Shown one piece after another: positions 34,784-45,857 of a DNA stretch of 64,000 nt. The notes below the pieces were generated by a model. It did not search any database. It saw only the letters and a program-made list of their open reading frames with translations, and had not been told where the DNA came from. The stretch lies in NCBI RefSeq assembly GCF_032854445.1, contig NC_088300.1:31787608-31851607 (forward strand), written 5' to 3'. The stretch is from Liolophura sinensis. Its lineage: Eukaryota > Mollusca > Polyplacophora > Chitonida > Chitonidae. The stretch's first letter is position 1. Each line of letters begins with the position of its first letter. Position numbers and translations under genes: made by a program.

Positions 34784-35110
34784 TGGTTAGAGCGCGCGCC
34801 TGGAAGTGGGGATACCTGGGATCAAACCCGGGTCGGGTCATATCAAAGTGTTAAGTGCACTGAGAGGTTAGAGCAAGAAATAGGACTGATTGGCCCGGTG
34901 TCAGTATAATGTGATTGGGTGATCTTCGGTATAATACTCCAGTCCTTGTCATGTAGTGAGCTCTTGTGTATTTCTTTTAGCGAGTCGCCTATATTCAGGT
35001 GTCTGTAAAATCAGTCATACTCGCTACCAAAATTGCCTTCAGTCAGTGACACGTAGCACAACAAGCCACTCGCTAAAAGAAGTAGACAGTAGTACATATA
35101 CACTGTATAG
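34784..35110 (+). mobile_element. SINE-B carrying a small inverted-repeat insertion
   Basis: tRNA-like head with a strong B box (GGGATCAAACCC), then GTCAGTATAATGTGATTGGG like the copy at 4050-4330. It follows directly on the tail of a SINE-A. A 110-bp piece with inverted ends (34972-35081) appears to interrupt it. Confidence 0.6.
34972..35081. mobile_element. 110-bp MITE-like element with 14-bp inverted ends
   Basis: TTCTTTTAGCGAGT at 34972-34985 is the exact reverse complement of 35068-35081. The pair encloses 82 bp with no open frame. A target-site duplication is not clear (at most GTA on both sides). Confidence 0.5.
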
Positions 35111-36726
35111 AGTTGCGCCTTGAGATTTGATGTGTTACAATGTAGTGCCAGCGAACAGGCTTGTCTGTGTGTGCCGTTCGATTTTGTGTTATGAGTTCTT
35201 AAGATGAGCCGTCACTCATTAACTAATAACAAACTTATTGCGCAATATTTCATTTTTGTAAAATCATGATCTGGTACGAAGATCCAAGCGATGTTTCTAC
35301 GTGTATTTATAACTAGGCATCACATGCTATCGTGCGTGTCTCTTATACGTTTGGACTGAAGGCCTAAATATGACAGAGATCAGTAAGAGATGTTTGCCCT
35401 AAACAGTTCCAACCGAATATGAGTTTTTCCATCTTCATGTACGTTGTAAGTAGTTGGATATCGTGGAACATACAAGGGCAGACACAATCTACCAGGTCTT
35501 GTAGCCAATGTAGATTCGTAATAATGCTAGTATCAGGTGAGCTGGAAACTGATGATGGGTTGAATTAGCACAAAGACCACTTATATTAAGATCTGAGGGT
35601 AATTATGGCTTCCGTGCATCTTTGGAAACGATGTATCCACCTGGTGGTGTGAGTGAACAAAGCGAATTGAATGGAACATGCTATACAGCACTAATTTGTA
35701 TCAGAATAATCAGGCGTGTGGGAATAAACAGCTGTGAGTTACCCTAAAATAGGCTGAGTACATCTATATAGGCCGGGACTTTTGCCCTGCCCATGGGTTC
35801 ACTCATTTGGCACTCTGCTACCAAAATATGAACTCGTCCACAAAACCTTAAGAACTTCTGTCTTTGAAAATGTCAGTTTTCCCTCGGAGAATACTGCCCA
35901 GGTAAGTACTTTACACAAAATACTATTGACCAAAGAGAGGTGGTGTTAATTCAGGTAGGTGATATATTGTGTTCCCTTAGAAAGACATTCGGACAAAAGC
36001 TTGAATATCACACCGAGTACAAACCCAGTGGAGCAAGACTATCATCTCTTCAATGAAATACAAGCTCCATACAGTGACAAATTTGCCTCTGCGACGCCTT
36101 AAGAATCCATAAAAAAGGCAAAACCTGCTTCGAGTAAACAGAATTCGGCATATGATCTGTAACATTTAATTACATATAGTTCATATTTGTTTTCGGTGAA
36201 AAAAAGACATGCATAAAATGATATCTAGTGTAGATTAAAAATGCTATTAGAAATTCGGCGTGGTTCATCAAACATAGAGCCTTGACAATTTCGTCGTTGG
36301 CAGAGTTGATACTCCCGCACTGTAAGTGGAGGACTCATCCAAAAGGGTGGCGGTATATAGGTCTATACAATTCTGGATACAATTGTGAAACGCTAGAATA
36401 CATACGTACTTAACCTTAAATTACTCAGCCATTTCACATGTCGACATGGTGAAAATGACATATTTCTTGTTTACAAATGATCTCGAAGAAGGTGAGTGGA
36501 GAATGTGGCCTTCAGTTTTCCACCGAAATATTTTGAAGACCAAAACTGACAAATTTACATGTTACACTCAGAATTCTTTTCTTTTAAATAGGGCGCTTAT
36601 ACCATACTTAAGGGGGATTTGTTGAATATTTATAATCTGGTATGGTGTTATGTTCTTGCACTTCACCTCAGGGGTGGAACTTTTTGTGTGACTAACCACA
36701 AGTGAAGCGACCATCTTGAAGTCAAC
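35111..36726. other. Intergenic; upstream of lipocalin gene 1
   Basis: No gene seen. The last ~60 bp should be the leader of the lipocalin gene; I found no convincing TATA box. Confidence 0.45.
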
Positions 36727-39700
36727 ATGGCGGTCTTACTAATCCGTGTGATCTTCATCGTAAGTTTGACAAGGTTTACTTACGCTCAGAGTTGTCTGGT
36801 GAAAGATGCCCAAGTAAAGGGGGACCTGGATTTGGAAAGGGTAAGTATTCCGTGAATGTGATATCGAATGGACATCGATATCGCTCAACACCTCCCGACT
36901 TGAGAAAGGTGTCATAGCTCAAATTAAGGATGGTCATACCCCACATGACGATCTCTGTTGTACCGATTTATATTTGTAACATGTAAACCATATCGTTAAT
37001 GTTGATTTAACTGTAATGGAGAGGGACGGTCGCTGTGAGTTGAAGTCCAGCTCATGCTGGTTTCCTTTCCGGACTTACGTGGGAAGGTCAGGGTTTTGAC
37101 GCTGCCCTGCCCGGTTTCCTCCCACCATAGTGCTGGCCGCCGTCGTATAAGTGAAATATGCTTGGTTAATGAAACCCGAATCAAATAAATAAATGAAGGA
37201 TATCTGTCTGTCTGTCTGCCTGTTTGTCTATCGATCCGACCGTCTTCCGTTTTCTCCAGATTCGTTCATCAGATCGACTCGATACATGCAGATGTATTGC
37301 CGGGGACACAAAGATGTGCATTTGCTGAGTTTTCTTTTGTTGTTGTTGTTGTTGTTTTTTTCAGCTCTCCTGCATATGTAAAATATATACTTTTTAGAGC
37401 TGTTCGTATAGTAGGCCTACTGCACAAAAAAACATCCGCGAAGCAGTACAGTGGATGAGAAACACAGCTTTAGCACCACTTAGCCTCCTGGTAATGCGGG
37501 AACACGTTTACCAAGCCACTGAGCTCTCTTTCCGATCGTCCTTAGTGTCACTTCTTCTAACCGTCGGTACCAATGGCACATTCATGGATTGTGTATTTCT
37601 GTCATATAAGATGAGATTATTGTTCGGTTTACTTAATAATGAATGTATATAATATAGGGTGTTTTTCGTACTGACTTAATAGCGAAGATTATGAATAGCT
37701 GTTTTGTGTACACGAGAATGCGCCTCTTTGCACCTGGGTGGTATCATCAATGCAGGTCAGAATCTTATATTGTAGTGTTTGCGAGGAATATATTACATCG
37801 GGTATTACAAAAGCAGTATATACGCTCTTGGATAAAAAGATATCTTATGTTATGGAACTTTTTAAGTAGCTCAAGTTGAATAAACACAGAGAACAAATGT
37901 TTCTCCCATTACCGGCCATATTAAAAAAATTGTTTCATTTTTTACACGAGATTGTCTATTTACGATTGTTTTTCTAACCATGCTACTTTTACTGCTGTGT
38001 TTGTTTTTTCTTTTTTTTTTCTTTTTTTCTTTTGTTTTGTTTTTTTTTTTGTCTTTTGTTTGTTTTTTTGTCTGTTTTTTTGTTTTTTTTTGGCTATGCT
38101 ATAACGCTGCGAATGCGATATACATATATATATATATATGTATATAGACAGCGAGTCATAGCGAGGCATCGAGATAGCGTGGTAGCAAGGCAGCTAGGTA
38201 GCGTGGTAGCAAGGCAACGAGATAGCGTGGTAGCGAGGTAGCGTGGTAGCAAGGGATCGAAGTAGCGTGGTAGCAAAGGCAGCGAGATAGCGTGGTAGCA
38301 AGGCAGCGAGGTAACTGAACGGCTTTTGGATTCTCTTAAACACAACCATAAATAAGCATCTGTACAAAATCGGCGAGACATAATCGTCCACATTATTGCT
38401 ACTTCACAACGTGATCCTACACTGTACCATTGTACCTCTGTCATTTCAAAGCTTGTGTCCCACAACACTAAACTGAGTTAAATATTAGCGCCATTGTAGA
38501 GTCACGTTAAACATATAGAGGCGGGCGTAGGTGGGTGTTGAGGTCACGTTCTAGATAAGTTTGTTGATGTTATTGTGAAGTCTTAAATAATTTGCAATAA
38601 AATATGCCAGGCTCAAACCCTAAGCACTCACTCATCGTACCTACCTTTGCCAGCAACTGTGAGGTGCGCCTAAAGCGGCGTCACTAAGTCTTATCACTAC
38701 CTGACACCTTGTGTCCTCTCGCCACATATTTCAAACTTTCATCAATAACTCTCATACCTGCAGAAACTTAAGACAATTTCCATTATTTTTATACCAAGCA
38801 TAGAACTGTACACCAAATATGGCACCGAAACAAGACTTTAAACCCTGGTATACACAGTTTTACATTCGTAAGTCAGGGCTATTATCATTCCAAATCAACG
38901 CTAGCTGGATTGGAACACAAGCTGTTACTGCAGAGTTTGAGGTCTCAAGCCATGCCTTGCGCCACTGAAAAGCTCTCTGTTCATACCGAATTTAGTGTGG
39001 TGATGCATCTTGTTTCAGATGGAGGGCCGATGGTTTGAGCTGAAATGGCGCTCCTATTCCTTCGTACCGGAAGAATTCCGTTTCCGTGATTACGAGCACA
39101 GATACAAGTATGCTAAGAATACCGGGAACATGATTGTGACTGGTCAAGGGAGGTAAGCATACATCTGTGACACCTGTGTCAGTTCATTTATTTATTTATT
39201 TGATTTTTCTTTGGCACCATACGTAAGATTTTTTCACTTATTAAAGTACCTATAGAGTGATGATAGGTATCATAATAAATATAAATATTGTGCAATGATG
39301 CGCAGAAAGCAGATTCTAAGTAGTAGAAGACACATTTTTGTGGTGTATATGCTTCCGTATAGATTTAAACGAGGTAACAGACGGGGAACTTTGAGGAATC
39401 GTAATTGAAATAAATTGAAGGTGAAATCGGGATTAAAACAAGAAAAGCAGTTAGGAATAGGTGAGAATCCGGAAAAGGGTTTGAATAGGTCTTATAATAA
39501 CTAACCTGGGTAGTGAGATGGGAATTCTCAAATAGTGCACTATATATAAAGAAAGGCTTCCCTTCATTGAATAGGGAGAGTTTGTTTGGCAAATATATGT
39601 TATTTAAAATATTTATTTATTATTTACATAATGCACATTTTTGACAGGCCCACTCCCCAGGCTGAGTGTTTTACATACTCGGGCTTTCTGGACAGTACCT

Positions 39701-42700
39701 CGACACCAGGAAAATTGGTCTACACCAGGCCTAACAGTGTCTTCAATGACGACGGTGGGCCTTAGTTGCGGGCAGTGTACTGAAGCGTGCTCTGGGAGCG
39801 GTTGTTCAAATTTATTTATTTATTTATTTATTTATTTGATAGGTGTTTTACGCCGTACTCAAGAATATTTCACGTATACGACAGCGGCCAGCATTATGGT
39901 GGGTGAAAACCGGGCAGAGCCCGGGGGAAACCCACTACCATCCGCAGGCTGCTGACAGACCTTCCCACTTGAGCTGGACTTGAACTCATAGCGACCATAT
40001 TGGTGAGAGACTCGTGGGTCATTACGCTGCGGTAGCGCGCTAACCAACTGAGCCACGGAGGCCCCGGTTGTTCAAAAGTGTATTAAAAGTTAAACCAGGC
40101 TTGAATCATAACCCCAGTCTTGGTATACAAAAACAATTGGGCTTTAGACGGGACAAAAGTTCATACAGGGCTTAACTGCTTGTACACTTTTGGAGAAACT
40201 GAAACATGGATAGGACGTGTAATTAAACTTAGTAATGACCGACGCGTAACAAAATCTAACATGCTTTCATTTATTTCGTAGTTTTGTCACTTAAGTGCTT
40301 TAGTGCAATTACAGCAAGGTAATTCGAAGCTTTTGAAGGCCCAAAAGAAAAATACCACACTCCAAAACCTGAGACTCTCCTAGAGCGCGAATCCCCGCCA
40401 CAACCAGGTGTAATACAAAGGGAGATTACTCTACATTGCTGGCGGAAATAGTTCAAAATGTCGAGCCGGAGTTAATAGTTTTGTGTTTGGCACAAGGGTT
40501 TTAAAGGTGTGTAGAAACTCCCATTCATATCCGTCCGCAAATTGTCCAGTAAAGCTGATGAAAGACAGACAGGCGAACAAACAAACTCTGGCAAAACCAC
40601 CACAACCTTCTGGTAACGAACCGATGTTCCTTTTGTTTCTCAGGTACTGTGAGCTCAGACTATTGGATCGTGGACACAGATTACGTGAACTACGCTCTCA
40701 GCTACGGCTGCAGGGAGATTCTGACCAACGGAACGTGTCACCCGGAAAAGGTCGAGTCCTGGCTCTGGGGTCGTAACCCATCGTTACCAGATCACCTGAC
40801 ATATCACGTGGAAAACTTGATGAAAGAGCTGTGTCTGGATCCAGACTCTTATATGGATACACCTCACGGTCACGGTAAGATATCTGCCTTACTTTATAAC
40901 ATTGCTGTATGAACTTACACTGTTCTGTGTTTAATAGTAACCGATGCTGTCGCACCCAAAACTCCAGGTACCAGGCACCCATATGAAACATAGTCTCCAA
41001 ATCAGTCCCTCTTGCAAGTGAAATGTGTTTGTTCTGATTTTATTAATGCAGTAAAGAAAACAGACCCTTTTACTTGTATATGATATAAAGGTTTCCAAAC
41101 CATCAAATACATAGTCGTGGCCGAGGTGGTTAGCACATCAGTGCCGCGCAATGACCCAGGAGCCTCTCACCAACACGTTCGCTGTGAGTTCAAGTCCAGC
41201 TTATGCAGGCTTCCTCTCCGGCCGTACGTGGGAAGGTCTGCCAACAATCTGCGGATGGTCATGGGTTTCATCCAGGCTCTGTGCGGTCTCCTCTTACCAT
41301 AATGCTGGTAAATATATAGTCCAGTAGGAACGAGTGTTACTTCTAAGATATTGATAAAATATACAGAAAAACTTTCTGTATATTTTCCGAATCAGAAAAG
41401 GCTTTCCGAATCAGAAAGTTTCAAGATTTCCTCTTCCATTGAGCCAATCTGCAAAGTTCTCTTTCGTTTGGGAGTCGGTTGCCTGGGCGATAAATATAAG
41501 CGTCATGTCCGACATTCGTATACCATTCGTAGTCCGTAAAGGGCGTTCCAAGTCGATAATCGCAAGATCCAGTTCCAAAACAACGTTTAACACGAGTTCC
41601 AAAGACAAAGGTATGTAAGAAATTATACAAACAGGAAATAAAGCCGGTAACACACAAGAATCGCACGAATTCCATATCAAAGTTCAAATTCGTAGTCAAA
41701 GATATCCCGTTGAAGCCTGTGTTTGACATCGTTCCCATGTAATTGCATATAGACAAGATGATGTTTTTTCATGACTGAGACAATATAGGTCAAATATCGT
41801 ATAGTGAAACATGTGATGGAACTCTTTCCATCGACAACCAGATGCCTTCTCTTTGATCAGACAATATAAGTCATATCGTGTGGTGCAGCCTGTGATGGAA
41901 TTCTTGGAATTTAATTCCAACCACTTCCTTGTCTTTTGGGGGATACCATAGCCATGATATGGGCCAAATACCTTGCAGGAAAACTTATGCTAGAATTCCT
42001 TCCAAATTCCATCGACAAGGTGATACATTTTCGGGCTTTCGATGTCTCTGAGGATGTAAGATAAATGCCTTAAGCTTGAAGGGAAATCTTTGGTAGAATT
42101 CTTTCATAATACCATCGCAATATGATATTTTTTCGGGGTTTGGATGGCTCTGAGGATATAGGATAAATGCCTTGCAGAAAAATCTGTAGTAGAATTCTTT
42201 CATAATTCCATCGGCAAAATGATATATTTTCCGGGTCTCGATGGCTATGAGAGTATAGGAGAAATACCTTGGAGGGAAATATGTGTTTGAATTTTTTTCC
42301 TAATTCCATCGACAAAATGGATTCCATTGTGTTTCCAGGGCTATGAGGATCAGTTTCCCTTGCTCGACATCGGACCTGCTTGATTTCTTCTGAAATATTT
42401 ATCAGCTTACTCAGTGATTCAGATATTTATTTGTCGATATGCTTTGGGTTTTACGTCGTAAAAATATTTATATTTTTATATTTTTATAAATATGATTTTA
42501 CTGTATAACCACATAGTCCGCATGGAATTTCAGTCAGTTGTATATAGATCGTGTACCTGTATGGGACGCTATATGACGACTGATGATTTATTTATTTTAT
42601 TTATTTATTTGATTGGTGTTTTACGCCGTACTCAAGAATATTTCACTTATACGACGGCGGCCAACATTATGGTAGGTGGAAACAGGGCAGAGCCTGGGGG

Positions 42701-43271
42701 AAACCCACGACCATCCACAGGTTGCTGACAGACCTTCCCACGTACGGCCGAAGAGGAAGCCAGCATGAGCTGGACTTGAACTCACAGCGACCGCATTGGT
42801 GAGAGACTCCTGGGTCATCACGACGACTGATGATATTTGTGTTTCCATTTCAGCTTGTTCCGAATATACCGTCAGTAGCTCCGTGGACAATGCCCCGATA
42901 GGTAATTATCTTGTTGCCGTATATTGTTACATGATTTTGTTCAGACACGGTGTTTGCCTCGAGGCTCTGTCCAGTTCCCCCTTTCGTACAGCCTGAATAT
43001 CGTCTTGTCATGCAGTAAAATATTAGGAAATACGGCAGTGATCGTCTTATGTATGGGAAGTTAACTTATCTTTTTAACTGTCTCTTAACTGGATTTCAGG
43101 GCATCATTATACGTCTCCTTATTCAGTTCAGATGTTGTTAGTGGTAAACGTAACAACCTTGTACACGTCCTCCCTCCAAGACTGTTCCCAGCAAACAAAT
43201 GTGTTTTGTGTTTTCTCCCCACAGGTTACGTTCTGTTGATGATGTTACTGGGACTGTGGGTTGCTATTTGA
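36727..43271 (+). CDS. Lipocalin 1, ApoD/Lazarillo-like, probably GPI-anchored, 226 residues
   Basis: Six exons: 36727-36840, 39019-39152, 39648-39754, 40644-40874, 42854-42901, 43225-43271; 681 nt, all phases agree. Exon 1 encodes a signal peptide (cleavage likely after TYA) and SCLVKDAQV. Lipocalin motif 1 is MEGRWFELKW, motif 2 is VDTDYVNYALSYGC, and motif 3 is represented by SWLWGRNP. Six cysteines suggest three disulfides; NGT gives one N-glycosylation site. The last exons add SSSVDNAPIG and then YVLLMMLLGLWVAI with stop: small residues followed by a terminal hydrophobic stretch without a cytoplasmic tail, the layout of a GPI signal, as in insect Lazarillo. Lipocalins bind small hydrophobic ligands; the ligand here is unknown. 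The ATG (GTCAACATGG) has a good context. Confidence 0.88.
37016..37196 (+). mobile_element. SINE-A, internal deletion
   Basis: Starts near the B box (GAGTTGAAGTCC), lacks part of the central domain and ends in AAATAAATAAATG. Confidence 0.85.
38005..38092 (+). repeat. T-rich low-complexity tract
   Basis: Runs of T interrupted by G and C (TTTTTGTTTTG types), about 90 bp. Confidence 0.85.
38147..38312 (+). repeat. Degenerate AGCGTGGTAGCAAGGC tandem repeat
   Basis: Units of roughly 16-24 bp built from AGCGAGAT and AGCGTGGTAGCAAGGC, about eight copies of variable length; follows a TA microsatellite. Confidence 0.8.
38609..38641 (+). mobile_element. Fragment of SINE-D tail
   Basis: CCAGGCTCAAACCCTAAGCACTCACTCA resembles the ending of the element at 47313-47502. 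Confidence 0.4.
39809..40064 (-). mobile_element. SINE-A, full length, reverse
   Basis: Six ATTT units, GGTGTTTTACGCCGTACTCA, the complete central domain, B box and head ending in CCACGGAGGCCCC. In lipocalin 1 intron 3. Confidence 0.92.
41113..41309 (+). mobile_element. SINE-A, 3' truncated
   Basis: Head (GTGGTTAGCACATCAG), B box and central domain are present, but the copy stops at CCATAATGCTGG. In lipocalin 1 intron 4. Confidence 0.85.
41770..42330 (+). repeat. ~100-bp tandem repeat in lipocalin 1 intron 4
   Basis: About three clear units beginning at 42007, 42110 and 42207 (CCATCGACAAAATGATATAT, CGGG, TCGATGGCTCTGAGGATATA, GATAAATGCCTTG, GAATTCTTTCATAATT), preceded by older, more diverged copies from about 41770. 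Confidence 0.8.
42586..42822 (-). mobile_element. SINE-A, nearly full length, reverse
   Basis: From (ATTT)n through the central domain and B box to ATGACCCAGGAGTC; only the first ~30 bp of the head are missing. It ends just 31 bp before exon 42854-42901. Confidence 0.9.
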
Positions 43272-43890
43272 GTCGAGGGTACATACACAAAGCGTGTGGC
43301 TGTACTCTACACGTTGCGCCTTGTGTCAACTCTAAAGTGTATAGCATGAACGCTGTTGGAGAGTAAACTATCTCACTATGTCCCTTAACCACTAATGCTA
43401 GAACCAACATGCAATAATGTTTCATAAGACTTATTACTCTGATGTGAATTTCCATTTTTAATCAGAATGTTTGATTTATACTGACAAAGATGGACAGCAT
43501 TGTATACAGTACGATGTTTGTGAGCATCTGTAGGCCTATATACATGGATATAGTTTTTACTTTGTACCTATTTTCTTCCTTTTTAAACGAGATATGGCAC
43601 ATAGTAAATAATGAACAAACGTTTGTTAGCTGCGTGACACAACCGAAGGTATGATAAGTTTTGGCATAAGCCATTTTTCGTATATATATTGTGGAAAATG
43701 CCGGTTTAGGTTTAAAAGTGCGAGTAACAGTATACAGTGTTATGTTACCTTATTTTAGGCTTACCACGAACACTTCGTGTTAAATGATCAGTATCGTTTA
43801 ACTTATTAATATCTACACAGGTTAATGCATACAGGTTAACGTATGCATTTAAAAATAAGCGCGTCTTTCACATGTATTGCATGCAATAAA
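43272..43890 (+). other. Probable 3' UTR of lipocalin 1
   Basis: About 620 bp from the TGA to an AATAAA at 43885-43890, the first canonical signal. No other gene is visible. Confidence 0.5.
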
Positions 43891-43933
43891 CTGATTTCAA
43901 ATACATTCAGTTGTTTTATAGTAATACTTTTTG

Positions 43934-44150
43934 GGGCCTCTGTGTTCTTGTAGTTGGCGTGCTAGAGCAGGACAATGACCCAGGGAGCCTCTCATCAGTA
44001 CTCTCCAGATCATGTTCCCTCCCTCTGCCGTCGTACCGGGAGGTTTAGATGGTCGTGAGTTTCCCCCTCACTTTCCGGTTTCATGGGTAATGTTGGCCGC
44101 TGTCGTCTAAGTGAAATATTCCTGAGTGCGGCGTAAAGCATCAAATAAAT
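43934..44150 (+). mobile_element. SINE-A, diverged, full length
   Basis: GGGGCCTCTGTGTTCTTGTA head, diverged B-box region, GTCTAAGTGAAATATTCCTG and a short tail CATCAAATAAAT. Confidence 0.8.
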
Positions 44151-44228
44151 ATTATCGTCTCATACAGGTATGCAAGATATATACAACTTCCATGCATCAT
44201 TGCGGACTATGTGATTATATAGTGAAAT

Positions 44229-44229
44229 A

Positions 44230-44264
<35 letters not shown>

Positions 44265-44322
44265 AAAAATAAATAATAAATAAATAAATAAATAAAAAAA
44301 TAAATAAATAAAAAAATAAATA
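44229..44322 (+). repeat. (AAAT)n microsatellite
   Basis: About 94 bp of AAAT repeats with a few AA expansions. It may have grown from a SINE tail, but no SINE body is attached. Confidence 0.9.
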
Positions 44323-45752
44323 ATACTTTGTTGCACTAGGATTTCTGCTAACATTTCATGCTATAACGTATGGACAATAAGCAGGTCGCTATGTCGCTGA
44401 GTCTATATATTGTTTCATGTCATTTATTGAACTGATTTATTGATTTGAATGATCGATATTTTCATGAGCATAAAGAAAGCACAGGACTTGGTACATTTGT
44501 GCCTGTCCCCAACTGAGAATGGTTTATTGGAGATAAAACCAGGGTGAAGGGAGACAACTATAGACCCACAGAGCGACAAACAACTACAGATTGCATGTAG
44601 ACAAATGTGAGGATTTAACGGAAGCGTGTGGAACACTCGTGCTGCGCGAGACCTTGCGATTATTTGATTACATGAAAGATTTCGATGTGACTATTCCAAC
44701 AAAACTGTGAAAAACAGAAATTCCAGGCCCATCTAAAAATAATAAGCCTCTCGTTCTCAGCCAAAATTATACACACCACATGTTGAAATACTGGGTTTAG
44801 GGGCACTTCCCCTTCGGATATCGTATACGCCCACAGTTCTCTTTTATTTTATATATGCTGATGGACGGAAAGCTACGGAGGGAAATCGGCTGATATCGGA
44901 CGGACCCAGTCCAACCCAAATCAGGCAATATGGCAATATTGCTCCTTTCAGTTGGAGAGTATAGGGTACGTGGGAAGGAAGATAATAGAACTGTATGTAA
45001 ATTGTGTTGAAATACCGATAGCTTCGTTGAATATTGCCGTTTTTGTTGAAAGTAAACACTTACTTTCTGTAGTGGATAAACAAGGATGCGTGGTCGAACA
45101 ACTGTAATTATTCCTCAGTTATGCAAGCTTTCACTTATAGCTTTCTGTCCATCAACATAGCCTATGTAAAGTTAGAGACCTAAACAGCTCCGTATCTGTG
45201 TGACTCTTAGCGTCGCCTTTAATTATTAAATAGCGGCTCACAGGAACAAGTATTGTGTAAGCGGAGGGTCAAAAATTAATACTGTCAACACAAAAAAACA
45301 TGCCAAGGTTAACCTACTAACGACTGCCCCACTCTAGGCCACCAGTGGTGACCTTCATTGTCTATAAAACGTGCGATTCTAGTTTGAAATGTAGTTAAAT
45401 GTATCACGTATGTAACTGCTACCGAATGAAAGCTGAATTATTAATGAGCGAGATGACGAAAATTTTTGTGTCAGGCGCATGTGATGTATAGCCGGCCTTT
45501 CGTTCGACGCCCTGTGCACTTTCATTTGTATCAAGTATGTCATGAGTGAGAATTGGCCAGAATTCGCCAAAGGTTGCTTGGTTGCGCTTCACGAATAGGA
45601 AAAGGGGAAAAAAGACGAAGAATCAACAATAATACTTTCACTTCCATGCATTACCTGTAAAGTAAACTGAACACAAAATACAGTAGGAGGCGTCTTCTGG
45701 ACAATATTGTCAAACGTGGAACGAAAATATGGCGAAGTTTCTTGGTTAACAT
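44323..45752. other. Intergenic between the lipocalin genes
   Basis: No gene or recognised repeat. On the - strand near 44870-44950 there is a short open stretch I cannot assign. Confidence 0.5.
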
Positions 45753-45772
45753 CCGGCTAACAACTTAGCCGG
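45753..45772. promoter_or_regulatory. Perfect inverted repeat upstream of lipocalin 2
   Basis: CCGGCTAA, a 4-bp spacer CAAC, then TTAGCCGG, 86 bp before the start codon. It could bind a dimeric factor or form a leader hairpin; function unknown. Confidence 0.35.
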
Positions 45773-45857
45773 TGCATTTATCTGTTGTACATCTCCGCGA
45801 GTAGTTCGGTTTGACCTTGTCAGGGTTCCGGATATTCGCTTGCGAACGTGTATAACA

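Larger units (their letters stand above)
36841..39018 (+). other. Lipocalin 1 intron 1
   Basis: 2.2-kb intron with a SINE-A (37016-37196), a T-rich low-complexity tract (38005-38092), a short TA run (38119-38146) and a degenerate tandem repeat (38147-38312). Nothing else was recognised. Confidence 0.7.

Noticed and set aside
34784-34835. tRNA gene at the GGGATCAAACCC B box
   Set aside because: The acceptor stem does not close and the sequence continues into the SINE-B body.
44844-45059. 71-codon - strand open frame between the lipocalin genes
   Set aside because: Looks like a fragment of an unknown dispersed repeat; too short and isolated to call.
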